Assembly: GCF_902388705.1 (NCBI RefSeq)
Contig: NZ_CABMQJ010000003.1
Span: 62,001 to 126,000 of the forward strand
DNA length: 64,000 nucleotides
From: an uncultured Alistipes sp.
GTDB lineage: Bacteria; Bacteroidota; Bacteroidia; Bacteroidales; Rikenellaceae
Direction of reading: 5' to 3'
Under the pieces are notes generated by a model. It was given only the letters and a program-made list of their open reading frames with translations, searched no databases and was not told the DNA's origin. Shown in pieces: positions 37,976 to 47,765 of the stretch. The translations under genes were made by a program, and so were the position numbers. Positions within the stretch are counted from its first letter, which is position 1, and every line of letters begins with the position of its first letter.

Positions 37976-40714
37976 TTATTGTTGTTTTTCAGAATTCGAA
38001 TATTTGAGTTTTCCCCACTCTTTGGTGGGTTCGTTTCCGAGCCACAGCTCGAGGGAACCGCCGCGGGAGAAAGTTTCATGGTCGAACTGGGCGTAGTCCC
38101 ATGCCTCTCCGTTCAGCTCTGCACGGCGGATATAGCAATTTTCGGACGAATTGTCGTGTGTCGTGATGACGAACTCTTTCCCAGTGTAGTAATCGGGATT
38201 GAGCCGGATAGTCACACGGTCGAAAATCGGCGAGGTAATCTCGTAACAGGGTGTGTCGGATTCTGTGCCCGTAACGCTGAACAGACCGATTCCCATCAGT
38301 GCGCTCACGCCGCCCATCTGACCCTGGTCTTCGTCGTGGCCGCCATAGCCCTTGTCGGGAGTAGTGCCGCCGTATGCCTGTTCTTTGACCCGGCGAACCC
38401 AATACTGGGTCATCCATGGTTTACCCCCGTAGGTGAACAAATGGGCGTTCGAGCAGCCAGGCTGATTGGCGTAGCTGACATAACCGCCGCTGTACGCATA
38501 GACGAAGTCGAGGTCGCGGGCCTGTTCGAATGCATAATTCAGCTTTTCGCAGAAAGCATCGTTTCCGCCCATCATTCCGATGAGCTTCGGCAGGTCGTGC
38601 GACAGCGACCAAGTTGCCTGCCAGGAGTTGGCTTCGACCCATCCCCGGCCGTCGAGCGGATCGGTGTGCACCCATTCGCCGGTACGCGTTTTTGGGAAAA
38701 TCAGCTTTTCCCCGGCATGGAACAGGGGTGTCCATCCGCGCGAACGGCGTTCGAACTCACGGGCGTCGGATTTTTTACCCAACCGTGCCGCCATGCGGCT
38801 CAAGCCCCAGTCCTGGAATGCCCACTCCAGCGTTTTGCCCGCATTGTCGGGACAATAGCCGTTACGGATATAGAACTTCAGGTCATCGGCGCTTTCGTGG
38901 CTCATCATGCCGCCCGGCAAGTGGTTGCGCTTGATGACTTCATAGGCGTGCATCGGGTCCGTCTTTTTCATGATGCCTTTCATATAGGCACTTACCAACA
39001 TGCTTGTCGAGGGACATCCCGTCATGATGAAAGAGTATCCTCCGGCACAACCGCCACGCGGTAACAGTCCTCCGTTGTCCGCATACTGCACCAGGCAGGC
39101 CGTGAAGTCGTCCATGATTTCGGGCCACGCCAGGCCCCACAGGATGTTGAGGTTCCACTGTGTCAGCCAGATGCCGTCGAAGCCGTACATGCTGAACTTC
39201 GGCGTGCCATTTGCGTCGAGGGGCACGCGGCGCAGTTTCATCGGATCAGCCGAACGTTTTTCCACGTAATTACCGCCCGCATAGTCGGGGTACCAGCCGT
39301 TCACGTCGCTGATTTTGTGACGACCCAGCAATACATGCCACAAATCGGTGTAGAACTTGATCCGCTGGGCATCGCTGCCGCCTTCTACCGCAATACGCCC
39401 CAGGGTGTTGTTCCATATCGCACGGGTTTCCCGGCACACGCCGTCGAAATCCCATCCGTAAAGTTCCGCCCGCAGGTTGTTCACCGCATTCTCCATGCTT
39501 GTGTAGGACATGCCGATTTTGAACATCACTTCATTGGAATCTTTCAGGTCGAAATTCAGCACCATGCCGGCTGCATCGCCGGCAACTTGTTCTGCATCGG
39601 GCTGGATACCGTTCTCATTCCATCCGTCGACACGGGCAAAAGGTCGGTTGCACTCTAACACGAAGAAGAGCGGAATGTTGTCGGGTCCGCCCCAAAAACG
39701 GTCTGTTGTTGCGAACTCTCCCAGAATGCAGGTTTCGCTCATACGGTGGAGTGTGGCTTTGTTCATCGAGCAGTTGCCCAGTACGCTGCCTACGTCGACG
39801 AGCAGTTTGGCCGTGTCGCCATTCGTGTAGTTCAACCGGTAAAATGCCACGCGGTCGGTCGCCGTGTATTCGACCCATGCATGGTAACGGTCGAGGTAGA
39901 GGCGGTGGTAACCAGGCTGAATGATTTCGCTCTCATGCTTAAAGGACGATTTCCAACCCTCCATACCCAGCATCGGGTTGATATCGCCGGCTGCCGGCAT
40001 GATGTTCGGGCCCGAAATCATCCAGTCGTTGACTTGCGAAAAACCCAGGATGTCCGGGAAGTTGTAGTTGTATCCGCCGCCGCCCTGGTTTTTGTTGCGG
40101 GTGAAGGCATGCGCCGCTACCATACCCATCGGACGAGCCGCCGGGGTGCAATAGAACCAGCGTCCGCGCGTGGTTTCGATGTAGGGATCTACCCACTCCG
40201 TATATTCGGTGTTTTCACCTCGGGCGGGGAACACTTCAATTTCGGAGAGGCCGATGTTCTTGCCGTTTCCGTCGGTGGCTTCGAACCGGAGCCATTTCAC
40301 GGTCTTGGGCGCAAAAGTCACACTCCGGGCGCTCCCGTCGTTGGGAATACCCGTCACGCTTACCGTGGAGCCGTCGCTGAAATGGAGCGTACCCCCGGCA
40401 GTATGTTCCGCTTGTGAAACACGGTCGTAAAGTACTACCCGGTCGATCGAAACCTCATTGTCCCATTCCAATTGGGCCCACGGCATGTACATCACGCCCC
40501 ATGCGGGGACAAAGCCTTTGCAGGCCCATTCGCCGCTGCCGTCGTACATGATTCTGCCGTCGTTGATATTTTCCGCACCGTATGCTTCGCTCAATGTATT
40601 CGAAACGGTCGCGTGTGCCAACGGGGCGATGTTGTCCTGTCCTGCCTGTACCTGCAGGGCCAGCGGGCAGCATGCCGTAAGAGCGTATAATCGGATAATT
40701 GTCAGTCGTTTCAT
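37976..40714 (-). CDS. Divergent GH92-family protein with N-terminal discoidin-like domain
   Basis: 912 residues with a signal peptide (cleavage near QVQAG). Residues about 28-165 form an F5/8-type (discoidin-like) beta domain. From about 172 the protein follows the GH92 pattern: YTEWVDPYIETTRGRWF, GGGGYNYNFPDILGFSQVNDWM, YGFDGIWLTQWN, GCPSTSMLVSAYMKGI and the C-terminal GNEPTKEWG. GH92 enzymes are calcium-dependent exo-alpha-mannosidases. The basic pair region is GHDEDQGQM (792-800). However, the segment where I expect the acidic Trp-Glu motif reads LLPRGGCAGGYS (550-561), with neither family glutamate. It may be a subgroup with another substrate or mechanism. Follows susD by 19 bases. Confidence 0.82.
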   Translation of the reverse strand: MKRLTIIRLYALTACCPLALQVQAGQDNIAPLAHATVSNTLSEAYGAENINDGRIMYDGSGEWACKGFVPAWGVMYMPWAQLEWDNEVSIDRVVLYDRVSQAEHTAGGTLHFSDGSTVSVTGIPNDGSARSVTFAPKTVKWLRFEATDGNGKNIGLSEIEVFPARGENTEYTEWVDPYIETTRGRWFYCTPAARPMGMVAAHAFTRNKNQGGGGYNYNFPDILGFSQVNDWMISGPNIMPAAGDINPMLGMEGWKSSFKHESEIIQPGYHRLYLDRYHAWVEYTATDRVAFYRLNYTNGDTAKLLVDVGSVLGNCSMNKATLHRMSETCILGEFATTDRFWGGPDNIPLFFVLECNRPFARVDGWNENGIQPDAEQVAGDAAGMVLNFDLKDSNEVMFKIGMSYTSMENAVNNLRAELYGWDFDGVCRETRAIWNNTLGRIAVEGGSDAQRIKFYTDLWHVLLGRHKISDVNGWYPDYAGGNYVEKRSADPMKLRRVPLDANGTPKFSMYGFDGIWLTQWNLNILWGLAWPEIMDDFTACLVQYADNGGLLPRGGCAGGYSFIMTGCPSTSMLVSAYMKGIMKKTDPMHAYEVIKRNHLPGGMMSHESADDLKFYIRNGYCPDNAGKTLEWAFQDWGLSRMAARLGKKSDAREFERRSRGWTPLFHAGEKLIFPKTRTGEWVHTDPLDGRGWVEANSWQATWSLSHDLPKLIGMMGGNDAFCEKLNYAFEQARDLDFVYAYSGGYVSYANQPGCSNAHLFTYGGKPWMTQYWVRRVKEQAYGGTTPDKGYGGHDEDQGQMGGVSALMGIGLFSVTGTESDTPCYEITSPIFDRVTIRLNPDYYTGKEFVITTHDNSSENCYIRRAELNGEAWDYAQFDHETFSRGGSLELWLGNEPTKEWGKLKYSNSEKQQ

Positions 40715-40733
40715 TTAACTCGGAATCAGATGA

Positions 40734-42275
40734 TTAATAACCGTCGTTCTGCGTGATTTTTTTATTTAGCAAACGCTCGTACTGCGGGATCGGGAAGAGC
40801 TTGTGTTTCTCTTCGGGATAAGCACTGGGTTTGACCCGCTTGATGGTCTGTGCGAAGTCTGTCGACAGGCGCACCAAGTCGAACCAGCGCGAACCCTCCA
40901 ATGCGAGTTCCCAGCGGCGTTCATCGAGTATGGCCTTGCGGAAACCCGTATAATCGAGGTCTTTCAGGTCGTGGGCTCCCGAACCGTTATCCTTGAAAGC
41001 GCGGTCGCGCACCTTGTTGATTGCCTGATAAGCCTCTGTCGTCGGGCCCTGGTGCACCTCATTGAGCGCTTCGGCGTATATCAGCAGTACTTCGGAATAG
41101 CGCATAAAGGGATAGTTCTGATCGGAGTTCTTGCCGTCCGGTTCGGCTACGCGATCCCAGTATTTGGTGTAATAATAGGGATATTTTGCATTTCCCTCGA
41201 ATACATAGACCGATCCGTCACTGTAAGTGAAATCTTTCATGATCGTAATGTCGCGGCGCAAATCCCCTTCGGCGAACGACATGTACAGATCTTTGGTCGG
41301 TGCAACCCAGGAGTTGGCGTTGTCGGGACCCTCGCTGCCTCCGGGACTGTTCTTGCGGATTTCGGAGGGAAGCAGCGAAACGTTGAACTGCGATTTCCAC
41401 GTGTCGTTGATACCATAGTTGATCGACAGGATGGATTCGATGCCGTGCTCTTTGCTGATGACGAAATTGTCGCCGTAATCGGGGTAGAGATCGTATTTTC
41501 CCGTTTTGATAACTTCGTAAGCATAGTCGGCTGCAGCCTGGTAGTCTTCCGCTGCATGCGTGCGGGTTGCTTTGATTAAGCTTGCTTTGGCTGCGACTGC
41601 ATTTGCAATCAGTGAATTGGCGCGCCCGTAGCCTGTGCGGTAGTTGTCCAGCAGGTTGTCGATGGCGAATTCGAAATCTTCGAAACAGGCGTTAAGCACC
41701 GTGAGCTGGTCGGTACGTTCGACATTGAACAACGGGTCTACCGATTCGCTCGGGAGCTGGCGCAGCGGCACATCTCCCCATAATTTGACCATTTCCGCAT
41801 AGAGCAGGCCGCGCCAGAAACGGGCTTCGCCTACCAGGTGGTTGCGTTTGTCCGGGTCCATGTTGATTGCGGGAATCTTATCGATGGCGATATTGGCCGT
41901 GTTGATAGCGCGGAAAAAGTTGAACCACAGGGTCTTTACCTGGCCGTCCGTTTCCGGGAGACTGAAGGTGTCGAAACCCGCATAACGCCAGTCGTCGTGG
42001 ATTGCATTGTCCGACATGAGTTCTTGTGCGAGCCAGTAATCGTTGGAGAAAAGTCCGCCGTAAGGGGTGTTTCCGTTGCCGGTTCCGTACCAGAATCCGA
42101 CCGAGCCGATGCCTACCGCTTCATAGATGGCATTGACAGCTCCTTCGGCATCCGATTCCGTAGTGTAATAGTTCTTATCCGTTACGTTCGACAGGGGTAC
42201 TTCGTCCAGGAAGCCGCTGCACGACGCGAGTGACAGGGATAAACAAAAGACCGTATTGATAAATCCGTTTTTCAT
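40734..42275 (-). CDS. susD: SusD/RagB-family surface glycan-binding lipoprotein
   Basis: 513 residues, lipobox SLASC (Cys19). The N-terminal FLDEVPLSNVTDKNYYTTESDAEGAVNAIYEA is the SusD signature; TPR-like helices follow (RFWRGLLYAEMVKLWGDVPL; LIANAVAAKASLIKATR); the C-terminal block FRKAILDERRWELALEGSRWFDLVR is diagnostic. Lid-like partner of the SusC pore that captures oligosaccharides. Overlapping expression with susC is expected, the gap being 26 bases. Confidence 0.96.
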   Translation of the reverse strand: MKNGFINTVFCLSLSLASCSGFLDEVPLSNVTDKNYYTTESDAEGAVNAIYEAVGIGSVGFWYGTGNGNTPYGGLFSNDYWLAQELMSDNAIHDDWRYAGFDTFSLPETDGQVKTLWFNFFRAINTANIAIDKIPAINMDPDKRNHLVGEARFWRGLLYAEMVKLWGDVPLRQLPSESVDPLFNVERTDQLTVLNACFEDFEFAIDNLLDNYRTGYGRANSLIANAVAAKASLIKATRTHAAEDYQAAADYAYEVIKTGKYDLYPDYGDNFVISKEHGIESILSINYGINDTWKSQFNVSLLPSEIRKNSPGGSEGPDNANSWVAPTKDLYMSFAEGDLRRDITIMKDFTYSDGSVYVFEGNAKYPYYYTKYWDRVAEPDGKNSDQNYPFMRYSEVLLIYAEALNEVHQGPTTEAYQAINKVRDRAFKDNGSGAHDLKDLDYTGFRKAILDERRWELALEGSRWFDLVRLSTDFAQTIKRVKPSAYPEEKHKLFPIPQYERLLNKKITQNDGY

Positions 42276-42301
42276 CTTCGTTGTAGTTATTGGTTATACG
42301 T

Positions 42302-45300
42302 TTAGAATGTCATCGAAACGCCCAGCGAATACTTGCGCGACGTAGGATAGAGGTTCTGGTCGACACCTCCGCCGATCGAGGGGTCGTAACCTGTATATTT
42401 GGTGAACGTATAGAGGTTTTCGAACGATACGAATACGTTGATGCTGGCAATGCCGCGAAGCAGTTTCCGGGGAATCGTATAACCGAGCGTCAGGTCGCGG
42501 ATGCGCAGGTAGCTTCCGTCTTCTACCCAACGGTCAGAAAAGGCCGTAGAGTTGGAAACCACGTCGGCACGCGGCATTTTCGCGTTGGGGTTCTCCGGTG
42601 TCCAGCGGTCGAGTACCGTTGTGATGTTGTTGCGTGCTCCGTCCATGGACTCCAGCGATTTGCGCGTGTAGTTGATTATGTCGTTGCCGTAGGTTCCCTC
42701 CAGGAAAATGTTCATGTTGAAGTTCTTGTATGTAAAGCTATTGTTAAAGCCGAACGTGAACTTCGGGGCGAGGTTGCCAAGGATGACTTGGTCGTCCAGG
42801 TCGATGATACCGTCCTTTTTGATGTCCTGGTACTTCTGCTCTCCGGCTACCATCGGACGGTTGGGGAACTGTGCCACCTGCGTCAGATCTTCGTCCAGCT
42901 GGGCGATGCCGTTCGTCTTATAACCCCAGATGTTGTTCAACTTGTCGCCGACTACCATGCGGGTTACGCCCGTACCTGCCGATTCGCCCTCTGCGATATT
43001 GAGTTTTTCGATTCGGGTAACGTTTGTGTCGAAATTGAGCGTCGACGTCCATTCGAAATTACGCGTGGTAACGGGTATCGCTATCAGTGAGAACTCGAGA
43101 CCGGTATTGCTCAAGTCGCCGAGGTTGCGCAGCGAGTACATGTAACCCGAGTACATCGGCAGGTCGACGTTGTAAAGCAGGTCGGTCGTGTATTTGCGAT
43201 AGTAATCGGCCGTAAGATTCAGCCGGTTGTCGAACAGACCGATATCGATACCCGCGTCGAACTGCGATGTCGATTCCCATGCCAGATCGGCATTGGGCAG
43301 TGTCATGGGTGCCATGCCGCCGTTGGGGACTCCGGGGCCGAACGGGGGCGAAACCGAAATCAGATTGCCTTGCGACTGATAGGGCGCAATGCCCGCGTTG
43401 CCGACGACGCCGTAGCTCAAACGGAGTTTCAGATTCGAGATGGGTTTTACGTCTTTCATGAATTTCTCTTCCGAGATGCGCCATGCGACAGCTCCCGAGG
43501 GGAAGAAACCGTATTTGTGGTTCTTTCCGAATTTCGACGAACCGTCGACGCGCCCCGTAAAGGTAAACAGGTAGCGGTCGTCGTAAGAGTAGTGGATACG
43601 GCTGATGTAGGAGAGCATTGCCCATTCGGAATCAGTCGTCGAAGTTATCGCGACATCCTTGCCGATGCTCAAGTCGTGGTAACCCAGCCGGTTGTCCTCG
43701 AAGTTCTTCGTTCCCAGGCGGGCAATGCTCTGCGTGAACTTTTGGGCAGTCTGGCCGATCATGGCCGAGAGACTGTGCTTGCCCCAGACGTTTTTATAGG
43801 TAAGAGTGTTTTCCCAGACCCATGTTTTGGTAGTGAACGTGGATACGTTGCCTTTACCGGGGCCGTCGGCCGACACGGCCAGGTCGCTGGGGAGGAACAG
43901 ACGGTCGTTGCTGAAGATGTCGTCCACGCCGAACGAGGTCTTGAATACCAGCCGGTCGTCGCCCAGGAATTTCACGTCGGCGAAAAGATTGCCCGTAAAA
44001 CGGTTTTGGCGGTTTTGCATGTCGGCCTTTTGGGCTGTTGCCACGGGGTTTCCGCCGTTTACGCCTGTCGATGAAGAGAGGTTGTTCCGGAATGTATATT
44101 CGCCGTTTTCGTCGAAAACCGGGAGTGCCGGATTCATGTCCTGTGCCATGGCGATCAGGGCAAGGCCCGAGTTGGCGTTGCCGTACCCTTCGGTTTGCAC
44201 CTGCGAATAACCCATCGTCGAGCCGAAACTGATGTAACGGTTGACGTCGGCATCGATCTGTCCGCGGAATGTATAGCGGGTGAAGTCGGTTTTGATCAGA
44301 ATACCTTCTTGGTCGAAATAACCGGCCGAGAAGTTATAATTGACTTTTTCCGATCCGCCGCTGAAATTCACCTGATAATTCTGCGTCAGGGCCGTGCGGA
44401 AGATTTCGTCCATCCAATTCGTCCTTGTCACTACCGACTCGGGGGCCTGGAAGTAGGCGGGAACGGACATGCTCGAATTTTCATACGCTTCTTTACCCAG
44501 CTGCGCGAGCTGCTGGCCGTTGAGCATCGTATATGCCTGTTCGGGACTTTGCAGTGAGAACGTAGCGCTCAAACGTACCGTACCCTGCTGGCTGCGGCCT
44601 TTTTTTGTCGTTACCAGAATGACGCCGTTAGCGCCTCGGGCGCCGTAAATCGCCGAGGCCGAGGCGTCTTTCAACACTTCGATCGACTCGATGTCATTTG
44701 TACTCAAGCTCGAGAGCGGATTGATGGTCAGGCCCTGTCCGTCTGTTACCGATTCGCTGATCAGGGGCACGCCGTCGATTACATAAAGCGGTTCGTTGGT
44801 ACCGTTGATCGAAGTGGTGCCGCGGATGCGGATGGAAGCGCCTCCGCCCGGCTGACCGTCGTTCTGTCGAACCTGCACACCCGCAATCTGGCCGCGCAGC
44901 GCATTATCGAACGATGCGATGGGCTTGTTTTCCAACAGGTCCGACTTGACGGAAGAAACTGCTCCCGTCAAATCCGACTTTTTCATCGAGCCGTACCCGA
45001 TGGCGACGACCTCTTCGAGGGCGATCGCATCTTCCTGTAGCGAAATGTTGATTTGCGTACGGCCGGCCACTGCTATTTCCTGGCTTTTGCATCCGAAGAA
45101 TGAATAAATTAATACGGCGTCGTGCGACGAAACCCGGATCGAGTAGCTTCCGTCCGATGAAGTTACAACTCCCCGGGAAGTCCCTTTTTCGACAACGGAC
45201 GCTCCCGTCAGCGGGGACGGAGGGGAATTGTGGTCGGAAACGACGCCTGTGACCTCATACGCAACCTGTGCCTGTATTCCGGAAACACTCAGCAACAGAA

Positions 45301-45373
45301 AACAAATGAGAGCGAAAAAGCCCTTGAGAGAACCTCTTTCGCAGCAATCTGTCAATTTTTGTTTCATGGTCAT
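42302..45373 (-). CDS. susC: SusC/RagA-family TonB-linked outer-membrane transporter
   Basis: 1023 residues from the first of two close ATG codons (45373 and 45367; the second may be used). A signal peptide ends near GIQAQ, then a carboxypeptidase-like regulatory domain (TGVVSDHNSPPSPLTGASV), a TonB box-like EEVVAIGYG, a plug with SDLTGAVSSV, RIRGTTSINGTNEPLYVIDG and GARGANGVILVTTKKG, and a 22-strand barrel ending in YSLGVSMTF. Imports oligosaccharides with SusD. First gene of the susC-to-kinase segment; 442 bases separate it from the GH172 gene. Confidence 0.97.
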   Translation of the reverse strand: MTMKQKLTDCCERGSLKGFFALICFLLLSVSGIQAQVAYEVTGVVSDHNSPPSPLTGASVVEKGTSRGVVTSSDGSYSIRVSSHDAVLIYSFFGCKSQEIAVAGRTQINISLQEDAIALEEVVAIGYGSMKKSDLTGAVSSVKSDLLENKPIASFDNALRGQIAGVQVRQNDGQPGGGASIRIRGTTSINGTNEPLYVIDGVPLISESVTDGQGLTINPLSSLSTNDIESIEVLKDASASAIYGARGANGVILVTTKKGRSQQGTVRLSATFSLQSPEQAYTMLNGQQLAQLGKEAYENSSMSVPAYFQAPESVVTRTNWMDEIFRTALTQNYQVNFSGGSEKVNYNFSAGYFDQEGILIKTDFTRYTFRGQIDADVNRYISFGSTMGYSQVQTEGYGNANSGLALIAMAQDMNPALPVFDENGEYTFRNNLSSSTGVNGGNPVATAQKADMQNRQNRFTGNLFADVKFLGDDRLVFKTSFGVDDIFSNDRLFLPSDLAVSADGPGKGNVSTFTTKTWVWENTLTYKNVWGKHSLSAMIGQTAQKFTQSIARLGTKNFEDNRLGYHDLSIGKDVAITSTTDSEWAMLSYISRIHYSYDDRYLFTFTGRVDGSSKFGKNHKYGFFPSGAVAWRISEEKFMKDVKPISNLKLRLSYGVVGNAGIAPYQSQGNLISVSPPFGPGVPNGGMAPMTLPNADLAWESTSQFDAGIDIGLFDNRLNLTADYYRKYTTDLLYNVDLPMYSGYMYSLRNLGDLSNTGLEFSLIAIPVTTRNFEWTSTLNFDTNVTRIEKLNIAEGESAGTGVTRMVVGDKLNNIWGYKTNGIAQLDEDLTQVAQFPNRPMVAGEQKYQDIKKDGIIDLDDQVILGNLAPKFTFGFNNSFTYKNFNMNIFLEGTYGNDIINYTRKSLESMDGARNNITTVLDRWTPENPNAKMPRADVVSNSTAFSDRWVEDGSYLRIRDLTLGYTIPRKLLRGIASINVFVSFENLYTFTKYTGYDPSIGGGVDQNLYPTSRKYSLGVSMTF

Positions 45374-45815
45374 TTTTTGATTTAGGTTAATTTTTAATAA
45401 GTAGGATTATGGTACTTAATTGGTTTTTTGTTTTCGGCGGTTTCGAGATTGCGGTTGCCCTGCATGGCCGAAAACCTGTGTGAAAAAGTTTTGTTTGATA
45501 TATGTCTGGTTGTTAATGCTTTAATATGTAATATGGATGTGCGGTGCACGCGGTTTCCGGGAATAAGGTGCTGGAACGGCGCCCTTTTATTCCGGTTCGG
45601 CGCCCGTTCTGAAAACCTTCGATAGCGATCATTCTTCCCGAACCGATCCGCTCGGCTGGTGGTATTCCGGGACGGTTGAGAACTCCGCCCCGAATTTCGA
45701 TGTCTGTCGGATATTCTCTTCTCGTTGCTATCGGCCGGACTCCGGCCGATATAGGATTGCTTTCCGGTTTTTTATAATTGGTTTCAAGTGATCGTATCAG
45801 TACATGGTTGTGCGG
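45374..45815. other. Leader region of susC with a 21-bp palindrome
   Basis: 442-base gap inside the PUL. ATCGGCCGGA (45730-45739) and TCCGGCCGAT (45741-45750) form a palindrome around a single base, 66 bases beyond the GH172 stop. It has no U-tract on the minus strand, so it may be an operator or a weak terminator. No perfect TAnnTTTG box is seen for susC. No ORF with protein-like features. The length would suit a long regulated leader. Confidence 0.45.
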
Positions 45816-47750
45816 TTACCGCGTTATGTGTGCCTGGTTGCCTTCCTTCTCGAGGCACAGGCATTCGAAGTCGAATGTCCCGGCTCCTCCGTTTTTCCGG
45901 ATTTCGATGGTTAGCGAAGCGGTCTGCGGCGTCAGGTACATTTCTCCGAGAGGACATTTTTCCCGGACGGCTCCAGAGCCGCGCGAAGATTTCCATTCGG
46001 TAATCGGGTTTTGGCGTTGCCAGAGGCGGAAATCTGCTCCCGTACTCTTTTCAAGGTAGGTAAGGTAAATGCGGTAACGACCTTCCGGAATTTCTGACAG
46101 GTTGATTCGGATTTTTCCGCTCTGTTCGGTAACTTCAGTGCGGACGTAGTCGTCCAGCGAAACTTTCAATCCCCTGGCAAGATTGAAATCCATGAGCTGC
46201 GGGTAGAACGTATGTTTGTCGGGCAGGTAGACCGTGCGGAGTTCTTCGGTGGGTTCCCTGTGTTGTGACGGAGCGCGGTCGCAGTAATAATAAGCGACCG
46301 AAGTGTAATCCACCGGATATTCGTTCTTTTCGGGGCCGTGCTCGATTCCGAAGTAAAAATCATTTTCGAAACTCATTTTGTCGGAGAGGCACAGGCGGTA
46401 GCCTCCGGTTCGGGCCATCGGCAGGGAGTAATCCAGCGCCCCGTGGACAGGCAGGCTCATGCCCCTGTCCCAACGATCCATTACCGCATACCAGCCGCCG
46501 TTGTAAAAATCTTCGGAGCCCGTGCCGTGAATACGCATTACCCCGTCCACGCGAATTGAGTCATCTCCTTCGAAAAAGAGCGTCATGCCGGGAACGAGCC
46601 CCTGGGCCTGGTGAACATTGCCTACATAGTGCCCTTTGCCTTTCAGGTCGGCAAACGGATAGTAACGGCCTTTCGGCGGATTGATTTCGCGGTTCCAGGT
46701 TGCGTAGAATTTGCCCTCGGCGGCGATATCGCGTTTTTTGTCGCTGTGATAGATTTTCGAACTGATTCGGAGCGGCTCCTGTTTCACCCCTTTGCGCTGT
46801 TTGTAGATTAGCTTGATTTCGGCTTTTTGGTCGTAGGGACAGGGTATATAGCAATAGTTTACCCCGTCCTTGCTGCCTACGAGGACACTGCTCATCGCCG
46901 GTTTTCCGTAGGCATACCCGAAGAAATCCTGCAAAGGAGCATAAATCGCCTCGGTTTTATCGTTGTCCCAGCGGACGGAGAGAATAACATCTTTGTTCAA
47001 TCCCTCGAACGATGTCCCGCCGTCTATCTCGAAACCCAGAATGCGTCCCGGACGGGTGCTTCGGTAGAGGATAATTTCCTTTCCCGGCTCGAGCGTGGTC
47101 CGGCTGCCTGCCACCCGGGCATTTGCGGGTATGGCCGGAGTCTTCCAAGTATGGCGAACCTCATCCAGCACGTCAGCAGGAATGTTATTTGTATCGAACG
47201 ACTTCACGTCATATCCCGGAAGATTGCGATACTGTATCTGGTGGAACAGTATTTTTTCACCGCTGAAGACGATTTTACACGATTTCTCATAGGGAATCGG
47301 CAGGTAGCAGAAAAATCCCCCGATTTCATTGCCGCAAACTGGTTCGACGAACGGAAATACTTTCCCCGAAAAAAGGTCCTCGAACGGGAGCGAGATACGC
47401 GGGGTCGTTTCTCCGTCGAAGTAAAACGAAATGGTATCGCAGGTCGGGGTCGGGGTATGGATACGGTTGATTACACCGGGCCCTTTCAGATCGGCGAGCA
47501 CCAGTTTGCCGTTCTCTTTGCGGATATACGAGTACCGTCCCGAAAAACCGTCGTCATTACCTCCGGTCGGGTCATACGACGAGATTTCCTCTACAATACA
47601 TCCCGTTCGGTAGCGGGGGAGCTGGTCGGGTCGGGACAATGTGCGGATTTCTTCAGCCCAGTCATAGCGTCCGGGCTGTACGGCTACGAGTTGTTGTGTC
47701 AGCGCGACAGCAAATAACGTAGCTAGAATGATCTGGATTCGGAATTTCAT
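45816..47750 (-). CDS. GH172 (DUF2961) family glycosidase, copy A
   Basis: 644 residues with a signal peptide (hydrophobic IILATLFAVALTQQ). DUF2961 hallmarks: EEISSYDPTGGNDDGFSG (54-71), DLKGPGVINRIHTPTPT (87-103), CYLPIPYEKSCKIVF (148-162), FFEGDDSIRVDGVMRIHG (392-409) and GTGSEDFYNGGW (409-420). Glu394 and Glu413 are the candidate catalytic pair by position. Characterised GH172 members act on alpha-D-arabinofuranosides and alpha-D-fructofuranosides. It follows copy B by 15 bases. Periplasmic exo-action on D-arabinofuranosyl oligosaccharides is inferred from FucI, FucP and the kinase in this locus. Confidence 0.88.
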   Translation of the reverse strand: MKFRIQIILATLFAVALTQQLVAVQPGRYDWAEEIRTLSRPDQLPRYRTGCIVEEISSYDPTGGNDDGFSGRYSYIRKENGKLVLADLKGPGVINRIHTPTPTCDTISFYFDGETTPRISLPFEDLFSGKVFPFVEPVCGNEIGGFFCYLPIPYEKSCKIVFSGEKILFHQIQYRNLPGYDVKSFDTNNIPADVLDEVRHTWKTPAIPANARVAGSRTTLEPGKEIILYRSTRPGRILGFEIDGGTSFEGLNKDVILSVRWDNDKTEAIYAPLQDFFGYAYGKPAMSSVLVGSKDGVNYCYIPCPYDQKAEIKLIYKQRKGVKQEPLRISSKIYHSDKKRDIAAEGKFYATWNREINPPKGRYYPFADLKGKGHYVGNVHQAQGLVPGMTLFFEGDDSIRVDGVMRIHGTGSEDFYNGGWYAVMDRWDRGMSLPVHGALDYSLPMARTGGYRLCLSDKMSFENDFYFGIEHGPEKNEYPVDYTSVAYYYCDRAPSQHREPTEELRTVYLPDKHTFYPQLMDFNLARGLKVSLDDYVRTEVTEQSGKIRINLSEIPEGRYRIYLTYLEKSTGADFRLWQRQNPITEWKSSRGSGAVREKCPLGEMYLTPQTASLTIEIRKNGGAGTFDFECLCLEKEGNQAHITR

Positions 47751-47765
47751 GGTGTGTTCGTTAGA

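Noticed and set aside
45374..45815. Antisense small RNA to susC
   Set aside because: Such RNAs are known in Bacteroides loci, but I found no plus-strand TAnnTTTG box or terminator in the susC leader to support one here.
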